A stretch of 64,000 nucleotides of DNA from Candidatus Vicinibacter proximus (GTDB lineage: Bacteria > Bacteroidota > Bacteroidia > Chitinophagales > Saprospiraceae): contig JADJOE010000001.1 in NCBI GenBank assembly GCA_016713905.1, positions 1,427,001-1,491,000 on the forward strand, read 5' to 3'. Made by a program: the position numbers and the translations under genes. Shown here one piece after another: positions 53,385 to 61,157 of this stretch; the first letter of the stretch is position 1; every line of letters starts with the position of its first letter. A model generated the notes under the pieces. That model was not told the DNA's origin and ran no database searches. It was given only the letters and a program-made list of their open reading frames with translations.

Positions 53385-54122
53385 GTGAAGCATCGATTTG
53401 AATTACTATTGCAAAAATTCATCCGTCTCAGGGCCTGGCAAAAGGTGCTGGCTTTAATTGTATTTACTTTATCCTTACACTGGTTATATCTTTTATTACT
53501 AATTGTAGTTTATCCCCCGATTACGACTACCCAAATAGGAAGTTTGATAGATGGGTATGGAATAAAGAGAAATTATGTATCCTTTTGCAATATTTCACCA
53601 ATGGCACCATTGGCAGTAATAGCCGCTGAAGATCAATTGTTTATGGGTCATTTCGGCCTGGATCTAAACAGTATTGAAAAGGCAATGGAGCATAATAAGT
53701 TGAAGAAAAAGCGCAAGAGGGGCGCATCGACAATAAGTCAGCAAGTTGCCAAAAACATTTTCTTATGGCAAGGAAGGAGTTGGTTACGAAAGGGTCTAGA
53801 AGTATACTTTACCTTTATGATAGAAGGACTTTGGAGTAAAAAAAGGATTATTGAAATGTACCTCAACACTGTTGAAATGGGAGAGGGTGTATTTGGAATC
53901 GAGGCAGCGGCCAGGCAGTATTTTGGAAAATCTGCACGTTTTTTAACCAGGGAGGAGGCTGCCATGATAGCAGCAAGCTTACCAAACCCAAAGCGGTATA
54001 AAGTTAAACCCACATCTGCCTGGGTCTCCCTCCGCAAACCCTGGGTTTTACAACAAATGAGTCAACTGGAATCAGATGAAGAGGTGAGAGAGCTTTTGTC
54101 TAAAGCGTATCATAAAAAGTGA
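53385..54122 (+). CDS. mtgA: Monofunctional peptidoglycan glycosyltransferase
   Basis: A 245-residue GT51 enzyme that polymerises lipid II into glycan strands at the outer face of the inner membrane. It has one N-terminal membrane anchor (about 22-43). IAAEDQLFMGHFGLD (catalytic Glu at 82), RGASTISQQVAKNIFLWQGR (112-131) and EGLWSKKRIIEMYLNTVEMG are the first three GT51 motifs, followed by GIEAAARQYFGKSA. No transpeptidase domain is present. The start is GTG (53385-53387); no usable ATG lies in frame before the anchor. The gene is a single unit followed by a long gene-poor stretch. Confidence 0.93.
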   Translation: MKHRFELLLQKFIRLRAWQKVLALIVFTLSLHWLYLLLLIVVYPPITTTQIGSLIDGYGIKRNYVSFCNISPMAPLAVIAAEDQLFMGHFGLDLNSIEKAMEHNKLKKKRKRGASTISQQVAKNIFLWQGRSWLRKGLEVYFTFMIEGLWSKKRIIEMYLNTVEMGEGVFGIEAAARQYFGKSARFLTREEAAMIAASLPNPKRYKVKPTSAWVSLRKPWVLQQMSQLESDEEVRELLSKAYHKK

Positions 54123-55126
54123 CAGGAATTAGATTTATTTTAAATTTTTTAAAGAATTTAAAGTTGCGTTTTCAACTTCTACTAACTTCCTAAATTTTCT
54201 TTTTATTTCATGATGTGTATACAACCCAATCAATATGTCCATGATAATTTTTGGGTAAAACATGATGAGTTTGCAATAGATGAGTCCATTGACGACGATT
54301 AAATTTCACTGAAGTTGAGTTGCTAGTTATCCTAAGCGGACTATTAAAGTTATTAATTAAATTTTTTAATAACAATAAGGAATTTATAAAACTTATATAG
54401 TATGAACATTTCATCACCATGATTAAATAATTTTCCTTAAACAATTGGTTACTTTTTTAATCTTTTTTTGAAAAAAAAACTATTCTTCTTCATTAAATTT
54501 ATTAAACCAAGTTCTGATGGATTGAAAATTAATATTGATTACCGCAGCGCCCTCCGAACGTTTGTGTAGGAGAAAATGTATTACTTTTTTTTCTACCCAA
54601 TGGTGGAGCGGAAACAATATTCCAATGAGCAATACCTTTATGCCAAATAATTTCCATGGTGTACCATGTGAGGTAAATGATCTATTAGCTGGCTTCAGGT
54701 TCTATCCAGATAAGGACGGTTCTCCGGATCTAGTATTGATTATTGGTTTGCATGGAAATGGAACATAAGCATTTTTAAGGGAATTACCTGGTTCTGATGC
54801 CATAATTAAATATAACTCTTCCTTAAAGGATCATGGTGGCTCTTGTCCTGATTGGTGCGAAAGGACGGGAGCAGGAGCTAGAGTAATTTATGAAGAAGAT
54901 TGTTGGTTGATCTGAAAGTTTCCAGGGAGTGTTAGACCCCTCTGGGGTGAGGTTATTTTAGAATAACAACTTTGTTTTAAATTCCGTTTCTGTAAGAAGT
55001 TAAGCTTAAGGAGGGGTATTTTAAATACTTTATCATTTTAAATTTTACAGACTTATCAATGTAATTGACCTATTTTTTTTAGATTAAAAAAGATCGTTGG
55101 CAAAAACGATTTTGATAAAAGCTAAT
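54123..55126. other. Gene-poor stretch of about 1 kb
   Basis: I see no intact gene here. The left half (54123-54530) is A/T-rich with no convincing frame. The right half contains the decayed frame at 54625-54915. No insertion-sequence ends, tRNA or phage-type signals were recognised. It may be the remnant of a lost gene or insertion. Confidence 0.6.
54625..54915 (+). pseudogene. Decayed reading frame with internal TAA
   Basis: Starting at ATG 54625 the frame reads MSNTFMPNNFHGVPCEVNDL and continues with FYPDKDGSPDLVLIIGLHGN up to a TAA (54766-54768). The same frame then reads on as AFLRELPGSDAIIKYNSSLK, KDHGGSCPDWCERTGAGARV, IYEEDCWLI and a TGA (54913-54915). Protein-like composition on both sides of one stop suggests a gene broken by a nonsense change, or the end of a larger lost gene. 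I do not recognise the family. The frame extends upstream to a TTG at 54535 without a proper start. Confidence 0.4.
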
Positions 55127-55159
55127 AAAAAACCCATCCAAGCCTAAACTTGAATGGGT
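55127..55159 (-). terminator. Terminator after the DUF1573 gene
   Basis: ACCCAT...CAAG (55132-55142) pairs with CTTG...ATGGGT (55149-55159), with one mismatch. A run of six A (55127-55132) gives a T-run on the minus strand. It lies 32 bp beyond the stop of the DUF1573 gene. Confidence 0.85.
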
Positions 55160-55190
55160 CCCAAATATAATCGTAAATTTTTAGACTAAA

Positions 55191-55652
55191 TTAGCCTTTA
55201 GGAGTAAGGACGTTACCAGTACTTTTAGGTACAGTTTCATCATGTTCTGCCGAAATGTTTCCTTTAACAAATAAAGTAACTTCTTCTTCGCCTTCGTTGG
55301 TTTGAATTTTTACCGTTTTGTTAATGGCTCCTTCACGTTGGGTGTCATAACGAATTTCAATCACCCCTTTTTCACCAGGCATGATTGGTTCTTTAGGCCA
55401 GGTAGGAACTGTACAACCGCAAGATCCGCGTGCATTTTTAATGACCAAAGGCTCGTTCCCTTTGTTAGTGAAAGAAGCAGTTCTAAGCGGCTCAGAACCT
55501 TTCTTAATGTCACCATAATCCACAGTGGTATTGTCGAACACCATTTTAGGACCATTGGTTGACTTAGCAGGAGTAGCAACCGGGGTAGCTGTCTGTGCAT
55601 AAACTGCCACTGAACCCAGCAGAGCAAATACTAAGAAGAATAAATTTTTCAT
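55191..55652 (-). CDS. DUF1573-domain exported protein
   Basis: A 153-residue protein with a signal peptide (MKNLFFLVFALLGSVAVYAQ). The mature part is an Ig-like DUF1573 domain: FDNTTVDYGDIKKGSEPLRT, ASFTNKGNEPLVIKNARGSC, GCTVPTWPKEPIMPGEKGVI and EIRYDTQREGAINKTVKIQT. The CGC pair around residue 85 is a conserved feature of the domain. These proteins are very common in Bacteroidota and their role is not established. The start is set at ATG 55650-55652, because the longer frame (to 55700) would lack a proper signal peptide and would overlap the -7 box TATATTTG at 55687-55680. Confidence 0.9.
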   Translation of the reverse strand: MKNLFFLVFALLGSVAVYAQTATPVATPAKSTNGPKMVFDNTTVDYGDIKKGSEPLRTASFTNKGNEPLVIKNARGSCGCTVPTWPKEPIMPGEKGVIEIRYDTQREGAINKTVKIQTNEGEEEVTLFVKGNISAEHDETVPKSTGNVLTPKG

Positions 55653-55679
55653 GCAAAAAGTTTTTTTGAATTTGTTATA

Positions 55680-55687
55680 CAAATATA
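55680..55687 (-). promoter_or_regulatory. Candidate -7 box for the DUF1573 gene
   Basis: TATATTTG on the minus strand matches TAnnTTTG, about 28 bases before the ATG. No good -33 TTTG was found. Confidence 0.4.
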
Positions 55688-55838
55688 GGTAGGTTAACAA
55701 TACATAGACCCGTTGTATTCGATTTTGTGTGTTAAAGCCGTGTTAAATATAAAACTTTATTTTTATCATATATATATAAAGGTGAAAAACAATGTTTGAG
55801 CCATATAATCTTTTATTTTTGCCTGGTAAATCTGAGCC

Positions 55839-58247
55839 ATGTCTATCTACTCAATCATCCAAAATCTGTTAGATCAAATTGAAGGTCCTGAAGCAGAATA
55901 TAAAAGAGAAGTAATTAAAGATTTGTGGGTATGCCTGGTATCCCGAGAAGTTTCCCTCCTGGGGAGAAAGGAAGTACTTACGGGTAAAGCGAAGTTTGGT
56001 ATTCTTGGAGATGGGAAGGAGTTGCCCCAGGTTGCTATGGCCAGGGCTTTCAAAAAAGGCGATTTTCGATCAGGGTATTATAGAGACCAGACCTTCATGT
56101 TTGCACTTGGGCTGTGTTCTGTAAAAGAGTATTTTGGGCAATTGTACGCGGACCCACAAAATGATCCATTTTCCGGTGGCAGGCAAATGAATGCTCATTT
56201 CGCTACGCCACTTATTGACCAGGAAGGGAATTGGACAGATCACACAAAAACGTATAATGTATCCTCAGATGTTTCGAGTACTGGTGGTCAAATGGCCCGG
56301 GCATTGGGACTGGCTTTAGCCTCGAAACACTATCGCCAGAACAAAGAACTAAAATCATATAGAAAAAGCTTTTCCAATAAAGGCAATGAGGTTTCGTTTG
56401 TCACCATCGGGGATGCGTCTACCTCAGAGGGCGTGTTTTGGGAAACCATGAACGCAGCATCTGTTCTTCAGGTGCCATTGGCAGTTTGTGTTTGGGACGA
56501 TGGTTATGGAATTTCTGTACCTATTGCCTTACAAACAGTGAAGCAAAATATTTCAGAAGCCCTAAGTGGTTTTGAAAAAAACAAAGATGGAAACGGATTA
56601 AAAATTTTTACTGCAAAAGCATGGGATTATCCTTCTTTAGTGAAGCTTTTCCATGAAGGGGTAGAAGAAGTGAGGAGAGAACATGTTCCTGGGTTATTTC
56701 ACATTAAAGAGGTTACACAACCGCAAGGTCATTCTACATCTGGTTCTCATGAAAGATACAAGTCTAAGAAGAGATTGGATTGGGAAGAAAAATTTGATTG
56801 TATTAAGATGTTTTCTGAGTGGATCACAGAAAAAGGGATTGCTTCCAAAGAATTATGTGATGAGTTAAAAGAGTTATCTAAAATTCATGTTCGGGATCAA
56901 AAAAATGAAGCTTGGTCTGATTTTCTCACTTCAGGACAAAGTAGAAAAAGGGAATTGTTAAATATTTTGGAGAGTAAGGCAGACATTCCTTTTGTAGATC
57001 AGGCAGTAAAAGTCATTCATGCAACCAAAGACATTTCCTGGCATGAGTTGGTCCAAATTGCAAGAAATTGCATTGGGAAATCAAGAAAGCATGGGTTGTC
57101 CTCTGGTTTAACCTTACTTGATGAATGGATCTCAAACCAGTTCCAACAAGCACAAGTGGATTATCATGCGCATTTATATTCTGAAACAGCTTTCTCAGCG
57201 TTAAAAGTAAAAGAAACACCACCTCAGTTCAGTGAAGGTACAAAGGAAATGAATGGTTACCAGATCATCAACCAATATTTTGATCAGTTATTGGCAAAAT
57301 ATCCGGAAGTAGTTGCATTTGGAGAAGATGTAGGTATGATTGGAGATGTGAATCAAGGTTTCGCTGGATTACAGGAAAAGTACGGTGACCTTCGGGTTTT
57401 TGATACCGGCATACGTGAGTGGACGATTATTGGCCAGGCTATTGGTATGAGCATGCGGGGACTTAGACCGATTTCTGAAATACAATATCTGGATTATATA
57501 GTGTATGCCTTGTCCCCCTTGATGGATGATTTGGCCACTTTAAGATATCGTTCAGACGGAATTCAAAGAGCGCCCACTATAATTAGAACACGCGGACATC
57601 GGTTGGAAGGAATTTGGCATTCAGGTTCACCAATAGGCATGCTGTTAAATTCATTAAGAGGGGTACATGTATGTGTACCTAGAAATATGACTCAGGCGGC
57701 CGGAATGTATCAGACTTTGTTGCAATCTGATGATCCCGGCTTGGTTATTGAATGCCTTAACGGCTACAGGTTGAAGGAAAAAATGCCTGATAATTTGGGA
57801 GAGTATACCATTCCTTTGGGTAGGGTGGAAGTATTACGTCAAGGAAATGACGTCACATTGGTTACTTATGGTTCTTGTGTCCGGATAGCTGAAAAGGCAA
57901 TCGAACAACTTTCCGAATTTGGAATCGAGGTAGAACTTATTGACGTCCAAACACTTCTTCCTTTTGATTTGGATCGAGGGATATTAAAATCTCTTCGCAA
58001 GACCAACAAGCTGGTAATCTTGGATGAGGATGTGCCAGGAGGTGCGAGCGCATATATTTTACAACAAGTTTTAGAAGAGCAAAATGCATTTAGATTATTG
58101 GATTGTAATCCGGTAAGCATTACTGCATCTGCGCATAGACCGCCATATGGGAGCGACGGAGATTACTTTAGTAAGCCAAATGCAGAGGATGTAACAGAGA
58201 GGATTTACCAACTCATGCATGAATATGAACCCAGTAAATACATTTAA
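55839..58247 (+). CDS. Fused alpha/beta 2-oxoacid dehydrogenase E1 component
   Basis: An 802-residue thiamine-diphosphate enzyme containing both E1 subunits. The alpha part (about 1-460) has GDGKELPQVAMARAF, YYRDQTFMFALG, HFATPLI and VTIGDASTSEGVFWETMNAA (the GDG-type TPP/Mg site). The beta part (about 475-802) has VVAFGEDVGMIGDVNQGFAG, RVFDTGIREWTIIGQAIGMS, HSGSPIGMLLNSLRGVHVCV and VTYGSCVRIAEKAIEQL. It decarboxylates branched-chain 2-oxoacids (2-oxoisovalerate type) or pyruvate; the fused form is common in Bacteroidota. The E2 and E3 genes are not adjacent. The ATG at 55839 follows TATTTTTG, a possible -7 box. Confidence 0.92.
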   Translation: MSIYSIIQNLLDQIEGPEAEYKREVIKDLWVCLVSREVSLLGRKEVLTGKAKFGILGDGKELPQVAMARAFKKGDFRSGYYRDQTFMFALGLCSVKEYFGQLYADPQNDPFSGGRQMNAHFATPLIDQEGNWTDHTKTYNVSSDVSSTGGQMARALGLALASKHYRQNKELKSYRKSFSNKGNEVSFVTIGDASTSEGVFWETMNAASVLQVPLAVCVWDDGYGISVPIALQTVKQNISEALSGFEKNKDGNGLKIFTAKAWDYPSLVKLFHEGVEEVRREHVPGLFHIKEVTQPQGHSTSGSHERYKSKKRLDWEEKFDCIKMFSEWITEKGIASKELCDELKELSKIHVRDQKNEAWSDFLTSGQSRKRELLNILESKADIPFVDQAVKVIHATKDISWHELVQIARNCIGKSRKHGLSSGLTLLDEWISNQFQQAQVDYHAHLYSETAFSALKVKETPPQFSEGTKEMNGYQIINQYFDQLLAKYPEVVAFGEDVGMIGDVNQGFAGLQEKYGDLRVFDTGIREWTIIGQAIGMSMRGLRPISEIQYLDYIVYALSPLMDDLATLRYRSDGIQRAPTIIRTRGHRLEGIWHSGSPIGMLLNSLRGVHVCVPRNMTQAAGMYQTLLQSDDPGLVIECLNGYRLKEKMPDNLGEYTIPLGRVEVLRQGNDVTLVTYGSCVRIAEKAIEQLSEFGIEVELIDVQTLLPFDLDRGILKSLRKTNKLVILDEDVPGGASAYILQQVLEEQNAFRLLDCNPVSITASAHRPPYGSDGDYFSKPNAEDVTERIYQLMHEYEPSKYI

Positions 58248-58314
58248 TCCGGGTTGATATTGGTTGCGGAATATTCAGTTAATCAAAGTATTTTTGGAAC
58301 TTAATTATTAATCA

Positions 58315-59025
58315 TTGTCCACTTCTTTAGTCATTATTCCTACTTATAATGAGATCGAGAACATCGAATCGATTATTGGTGCCGTTTTTGCATTGCCGGT
58401 GGAATTTGATATTCTGATAGTGGATGATGGATCACCCGATGGAACAGGAAGCCAAGTTGAACTTTTGATTTCAAAATTTCCCGATAGGTTGTTTTTAATG
58501 AAACGACCGCAAAAGTCCGGTTTAGGAACTGCTTATATTGCTGGGTTCAAATGGGCCTTAAACAGAAATTATGAATATATTCTGGAAATGGATGCCGATT
58601 TTAGTCATCCTCCCGCTAAGCTGGTTGAACTTATGGAATCCTGCGCATCCGGAAATGCAGATGTGTCTGTTGGGTCCAGATACATTCCAGGCGGGGGCGT
58701 AGTGAACTGGCCGTTCTTGCGATTACTTTTGTCTAAATCTGCTTCCATTTATGTTCAGTGGATAACCGGGATGAAAGTCAAAGATCCTACTGCAGGTTTT
58801 GTGTGTTACTCCAGAAAGGTTTTAGAACAAATAGAACTAGATAAAATCCGTTTTGTTGGTTATGCCTTTCAAATCGAGATGAAATACAATGCTTTTAAGC
58901 TTGGCTACCGGATTAAAGAGATCCCGATTATTTTTCCGGACCGTGTAAAAGGCAAGTCTAAAATGAATATTCTGATTATTCGTGAAGCATTACTAGGCGT
59001 ATTTAAAATGCGTTTCGGGAATTAA
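58315..59025 (+). CDS. Polyprenol-phosphate mannosyl/glycosyl transferase (DPM1-like GT2)
   Basis: A 236-residue GT2 enzyme. LVIIPTYNEIENIESII, LIVDDGSPDGTG, GTAYIAGFKWAL, LEMDADFSHPP (the DxD metal site), VGSRYIPGGGVVNWP and DPTAGFVCYSRKVLEQI match bacterial dolichol-phosphate mannose synthase-like enzymes without a C-terminal membrane domain. It probably loads a sugar from a nucleotide donor onto a polyprenol phosphate for later transfer outside the membrane. The start is TTG (58315-58317), with no ATG before IIPTYNE. It follows the E1 gene by 67 bp. Confidence 0.92.
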   Translation: MSTSLVIIPTYNEIENIESIIGAVFALPVEFDILIVDDGSPDGTGSQVELLISKFPDRLFLMKRPQKSGLGTAYIAGFKWALNRNYEYILEMDADFSHPPAKLVELMESCASGNADVSVGSRYIPGGGVVNWPFLRLLLSKSASIYVQWITGMKVKDPTAGFVCYSRKVLEQIELDKIRFVGYAFQIEMKYNAFKLGYRIKEIPIIFPDRVKGKSKMNILIIREALLGVFKMRFGN

Positions 59026-59400
59026 GTTTACATATTGGTAAATTGTTAGTCAAGTCACCAATAGACCTATTCAAATTATGGACAAATATTTAGGATGACA
59101 CAGGCATGGTTCACTACCTATCGACTAGGATAATATCCACAACATTCTCCCTAATAAAGACTTTTATACCCTATTCCGGAACCCTGATTCCATTAACCGG
59201 GAAGTTTATATATATATTTATATAATCTTTAAACAATAGGTTATACAATTCTTATATATTTGAGTAATATTAATGTGTATATGAGGGTTTTCGAGGACAT
59301 TATAAAACAGAAGTGTAATCATTTTGCTTATAAATTGTAACTAATTTGGTTACATGCTGATTCTCAGTGGAAATAATATATAGATTTTTTATATTTTTAG
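59026..59400. other. Leader region upstream of the mraZ operator
   Basis: No gene is seen. The region is A/T-rich around 59200-59290 and contains a further TATATTTG (59255-59262), possibly a second, distal promoter for the division cluster. No stable RNA structure stood out. Confidence 0.4.
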
Positions 59401-59441
59401 TGGGAGAAAGTGGGAAAAAGTGGAAATAGGTTATATATTTG
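59401..59441 (+). promoter_or_regulatory. MraZ operator (three boxes) and -7 box of the dcw cluster
   Basis: TGGGA (59401-59405), TGGGA (59411-59415) and TGGAA (59421-59425) are direct repeats on a 10-bp period with 5-bp spacers, the arrangement bound by MraZ in other bacteria. TATATTTG (59434-59441) matches TAnnTTTG, so the boxes cover the -33 area. Bound MraZ would block its own promoter. Confidence 0.85.
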
Positions 59442-59469
59442 ACCCAACAAACCAACATGAGGCCAAAGA

Positions 59470-59922
59470 ATGTATAAGCTAAGTGGCGAATATGAGATTA
59501 AACTGGATGATAAGAGCAGATTGCGATTACCTTCAGCATTGATGCGTCTTCTCGAAGTTAGTGACAGAAAGGGCCTTGTGATAAACCGTGGTTTTGAAAA
59601 ATGCTTGATACTCTACCCGCAAGAAGTGTGGGAAGAAAAGACGAAAGAAGTTAACCAGCTCAATCCGTACAACATTAAGAATAGGGAGTTTGCCAGGTAT
59701 TTTTACCGGGGTGCAACTCAATTAGAACCCGATGCGGCTTCCCGTATTGTGCTTCCCAAGACCCTTATGGAGCATGCGGGAATTCAGACTGAAGTCATGT
59801 TGTTGGCATTTAATGATCAGATTGAAATTTGGTCAAGGGACGAATATTTGAAGATGGTAGATAACGAGCCTGAAAATTTTGCCGAGTTGGCTCAGGAAGT
59901 TTTTAGACATAAAGATGTCTGA
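59470..59922 (+). CDS. mraZ: Division/cell wall cluster regulator MraZ
   Basis: A 150-residue transcriptional regulator built from two AbrB-like beta domains. SGEYEIKLDDKSRLRLPSAL is the first domain and FYRGATQLEPDAASRIVLPK the second, each carrying the DxxxR(L/I)xLP motif. MraZ forms rings that bind TGGGA direct repeats; three such boxes lie in its promoter, so it very likely represses its own operon. It starts the dcw cluster and overlaps rsmH by 8 bp. Confidence 0.95.
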   Translation: MYKLSGEYEIKLDDKSRLRLPSALMRLLEVSDRKGLVINRGFEKCLILYPQEVWEEKTKEVNQLNPYNIKNREFARYFYRGATQLEPDAASRIVLPKTLMEHAGIQTEVMLLAFNDQIEIWSRDEYLKMVDNEPENFAELAQEVFRHKDV

Positions 59923-60826
59923 TTCTAAATATGTTCATATTCCCGTACTGCTTACCGAATCTGTCGACTCGTTGGTAAGTAATCCAGATGGGGTTTACGT
60001 GGATGTGACCTATGGAGGTGGAGGACATAGTCGCGCGATTCTTGACAAACTAAATCCTGGTGGTAGGATTTTTGGTTTTGACCAGGATGAAATGGCAATA
60101 AAGAATAAAATTGAAGACAATAGACTCACTTTGGTGTGGTCAAATTTCAGGTACTTAAAGAAATATCTGAGATATTATAAAGTGGAAAAAGTGGATGGTA
60201 TTCTTGCAGATCTAGGTGTTTCTTCTTTTCATTTTGATACGGATGACAGAGGTTTTTCATTTCAATCTGATTATCCTTTGGATATGAGAATGAATCAGGA
60301 ACAGGAGTTAAATGCGGAAGGTGTATTGCAAACTTATTCAGAAGTGAGACTTGCAAAAGTTTTTACTCAATATGGTGAGCTTACCAATGGGCATTTGATT
60401 GCTAAAAAATGGATCCAAGACAGAAAAAGCACAAGGCTTAATGGATGTGCTTCATTTGCGGAGTGGGTGAGTCCATTTGTTTATGGAAAAAGAAATAAGT
60501 TTTTGGCACAACTGTTTCAAGCTCTGAGAATCGAAGTAAATCAGGAATTGGAAAGTCTAGGCGAATTCTTAATGCAAGCTTCAGATTTATTGAAACCAGG
60601 AGGAAGATTGGTTGTGATCAGCTACCATTCTTTAGAAGATAGAATGGTTAAGAATTTTATCAAAACGGGATTATTGGATTTAGAAAATGATTATTCATTG
60701 AACAGGCATAAAAAAACAATGAAACAGTCGTCGAAAGATGTTATTGTACCTTCTGAAAATGAGTTAGAGAGAAACAGCAGATCACGGTCAGCCAAAATGA
60801 GGGTAGGTATAAGATTAAATGATTAA
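59915..60826 (+). CDS. rsmH: 16S rRNA m4C1402 methyltransferase
   Basis: A 303-residue S-adenosylmethionine-dependent methyltransferase that modifies 16S rRNA C1402. YVHIPVLLTESVDSL, YVDVTYGGGGHSRAIL (the SAM loop), IFGFDQDEMA, GILADLGVSSFHFD and LDMRMNQ are family hallmarks, and LVVISYHSLEDRMVKNF lies near the end. I use the ATG at 59915-59917 (MSDSKYVHIP), which overlaps the mraZ stop by 8 bp; a longer frame begins within mraZ and lacks support. It is the second gene of the dcw cluster. Confidence 0.95.
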   Translation: MSDSKYVHIPVLLTESVDSLVSNPDGVYVDVTYGGGGHSRAILDKLNPGGRIFGFDQDEMAIKNKIEDNRLTLVWSNFRYLKKYLRYYKVEKVDGILADLGVSSFHFDTDDRGFSFQSDYPLDMRMNQEQELNAEGVLQTYSEVRLAKVFTQYGELTNGHLIAKKWIQDRKSTRLNGCASFAEWVSPFVYGKRNKFLAQLFQALRIEVNQELESLGEFLMQASDLLKPGGRLVVISYHSLEDRMVKNFIKTGLLDLENDYSLNRHKKTMKQSSKDVIVPSENELERNSRSRSAKMRVGIRLND

Positions 60827-60829
60827 AAT

Positions 60830-61153
60830 ATGGAATACAACAAACCGCCAAAGATTGATAGAAAAAAATTCAGTAGTGTAAATACCATGTTGATTTATAA
60901 AAATTTGCCTTATATCTCTTTGTTGTTTGTTTTAGCGCTCATTTATGTAGCCAATGTTCATTATGCAGAAAAACACTTAAGAGCAACGCAAGTTTTGAAT
61001 GAAGAAATTAAAGAATTAAAATGGGATTACTGGTCTTTGAAATCTGGTATCATGTATAACAGTACAGAAGGACAGATATTAAAAAAAGTACAAGAAAAAG
61101 AAATATATGTGCCGGATCAAGCACCAAAAAAGTTGATTCGTGTAGAGAATTGA
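60830..61153 (+). CDS. ftsL: Cell division protein FtsL-like
   Basis: A 107-residue single-pass membrane protein. A basic N-terminus is followed by a membrane helix (about 27-44, LPYISLLFVLALIYVANVHY) and a periplasmic coiled coil (AEKHLRATQVLNEEIKELKW). Sequence similarity in this family is low, but size, topology and place between rsmH and ftsI fit FtsL. It would form the FtsQLB complex at the septum. Start ATG 60830 is 3 bp after rsmH. Confidence 0.85.
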   Translation: MEYNKPPKIDRKKFSSVNTMLIYKNLPYISLLFVLALIYVANVHYAEKHLRATQVLNEEIKELKWDYWSLKSGIMYNSTEGQILKKVQEKEIYVPDQAPKKLIRVEN

Positions 61154-61157
61154 AAAA

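Noticed and set aside
54208..54444. 78-residue minus-strand frame in the gene-poor stretch
   Set aside because: Composition is A/T-driven with no family resemblance or start signal; likely chance.
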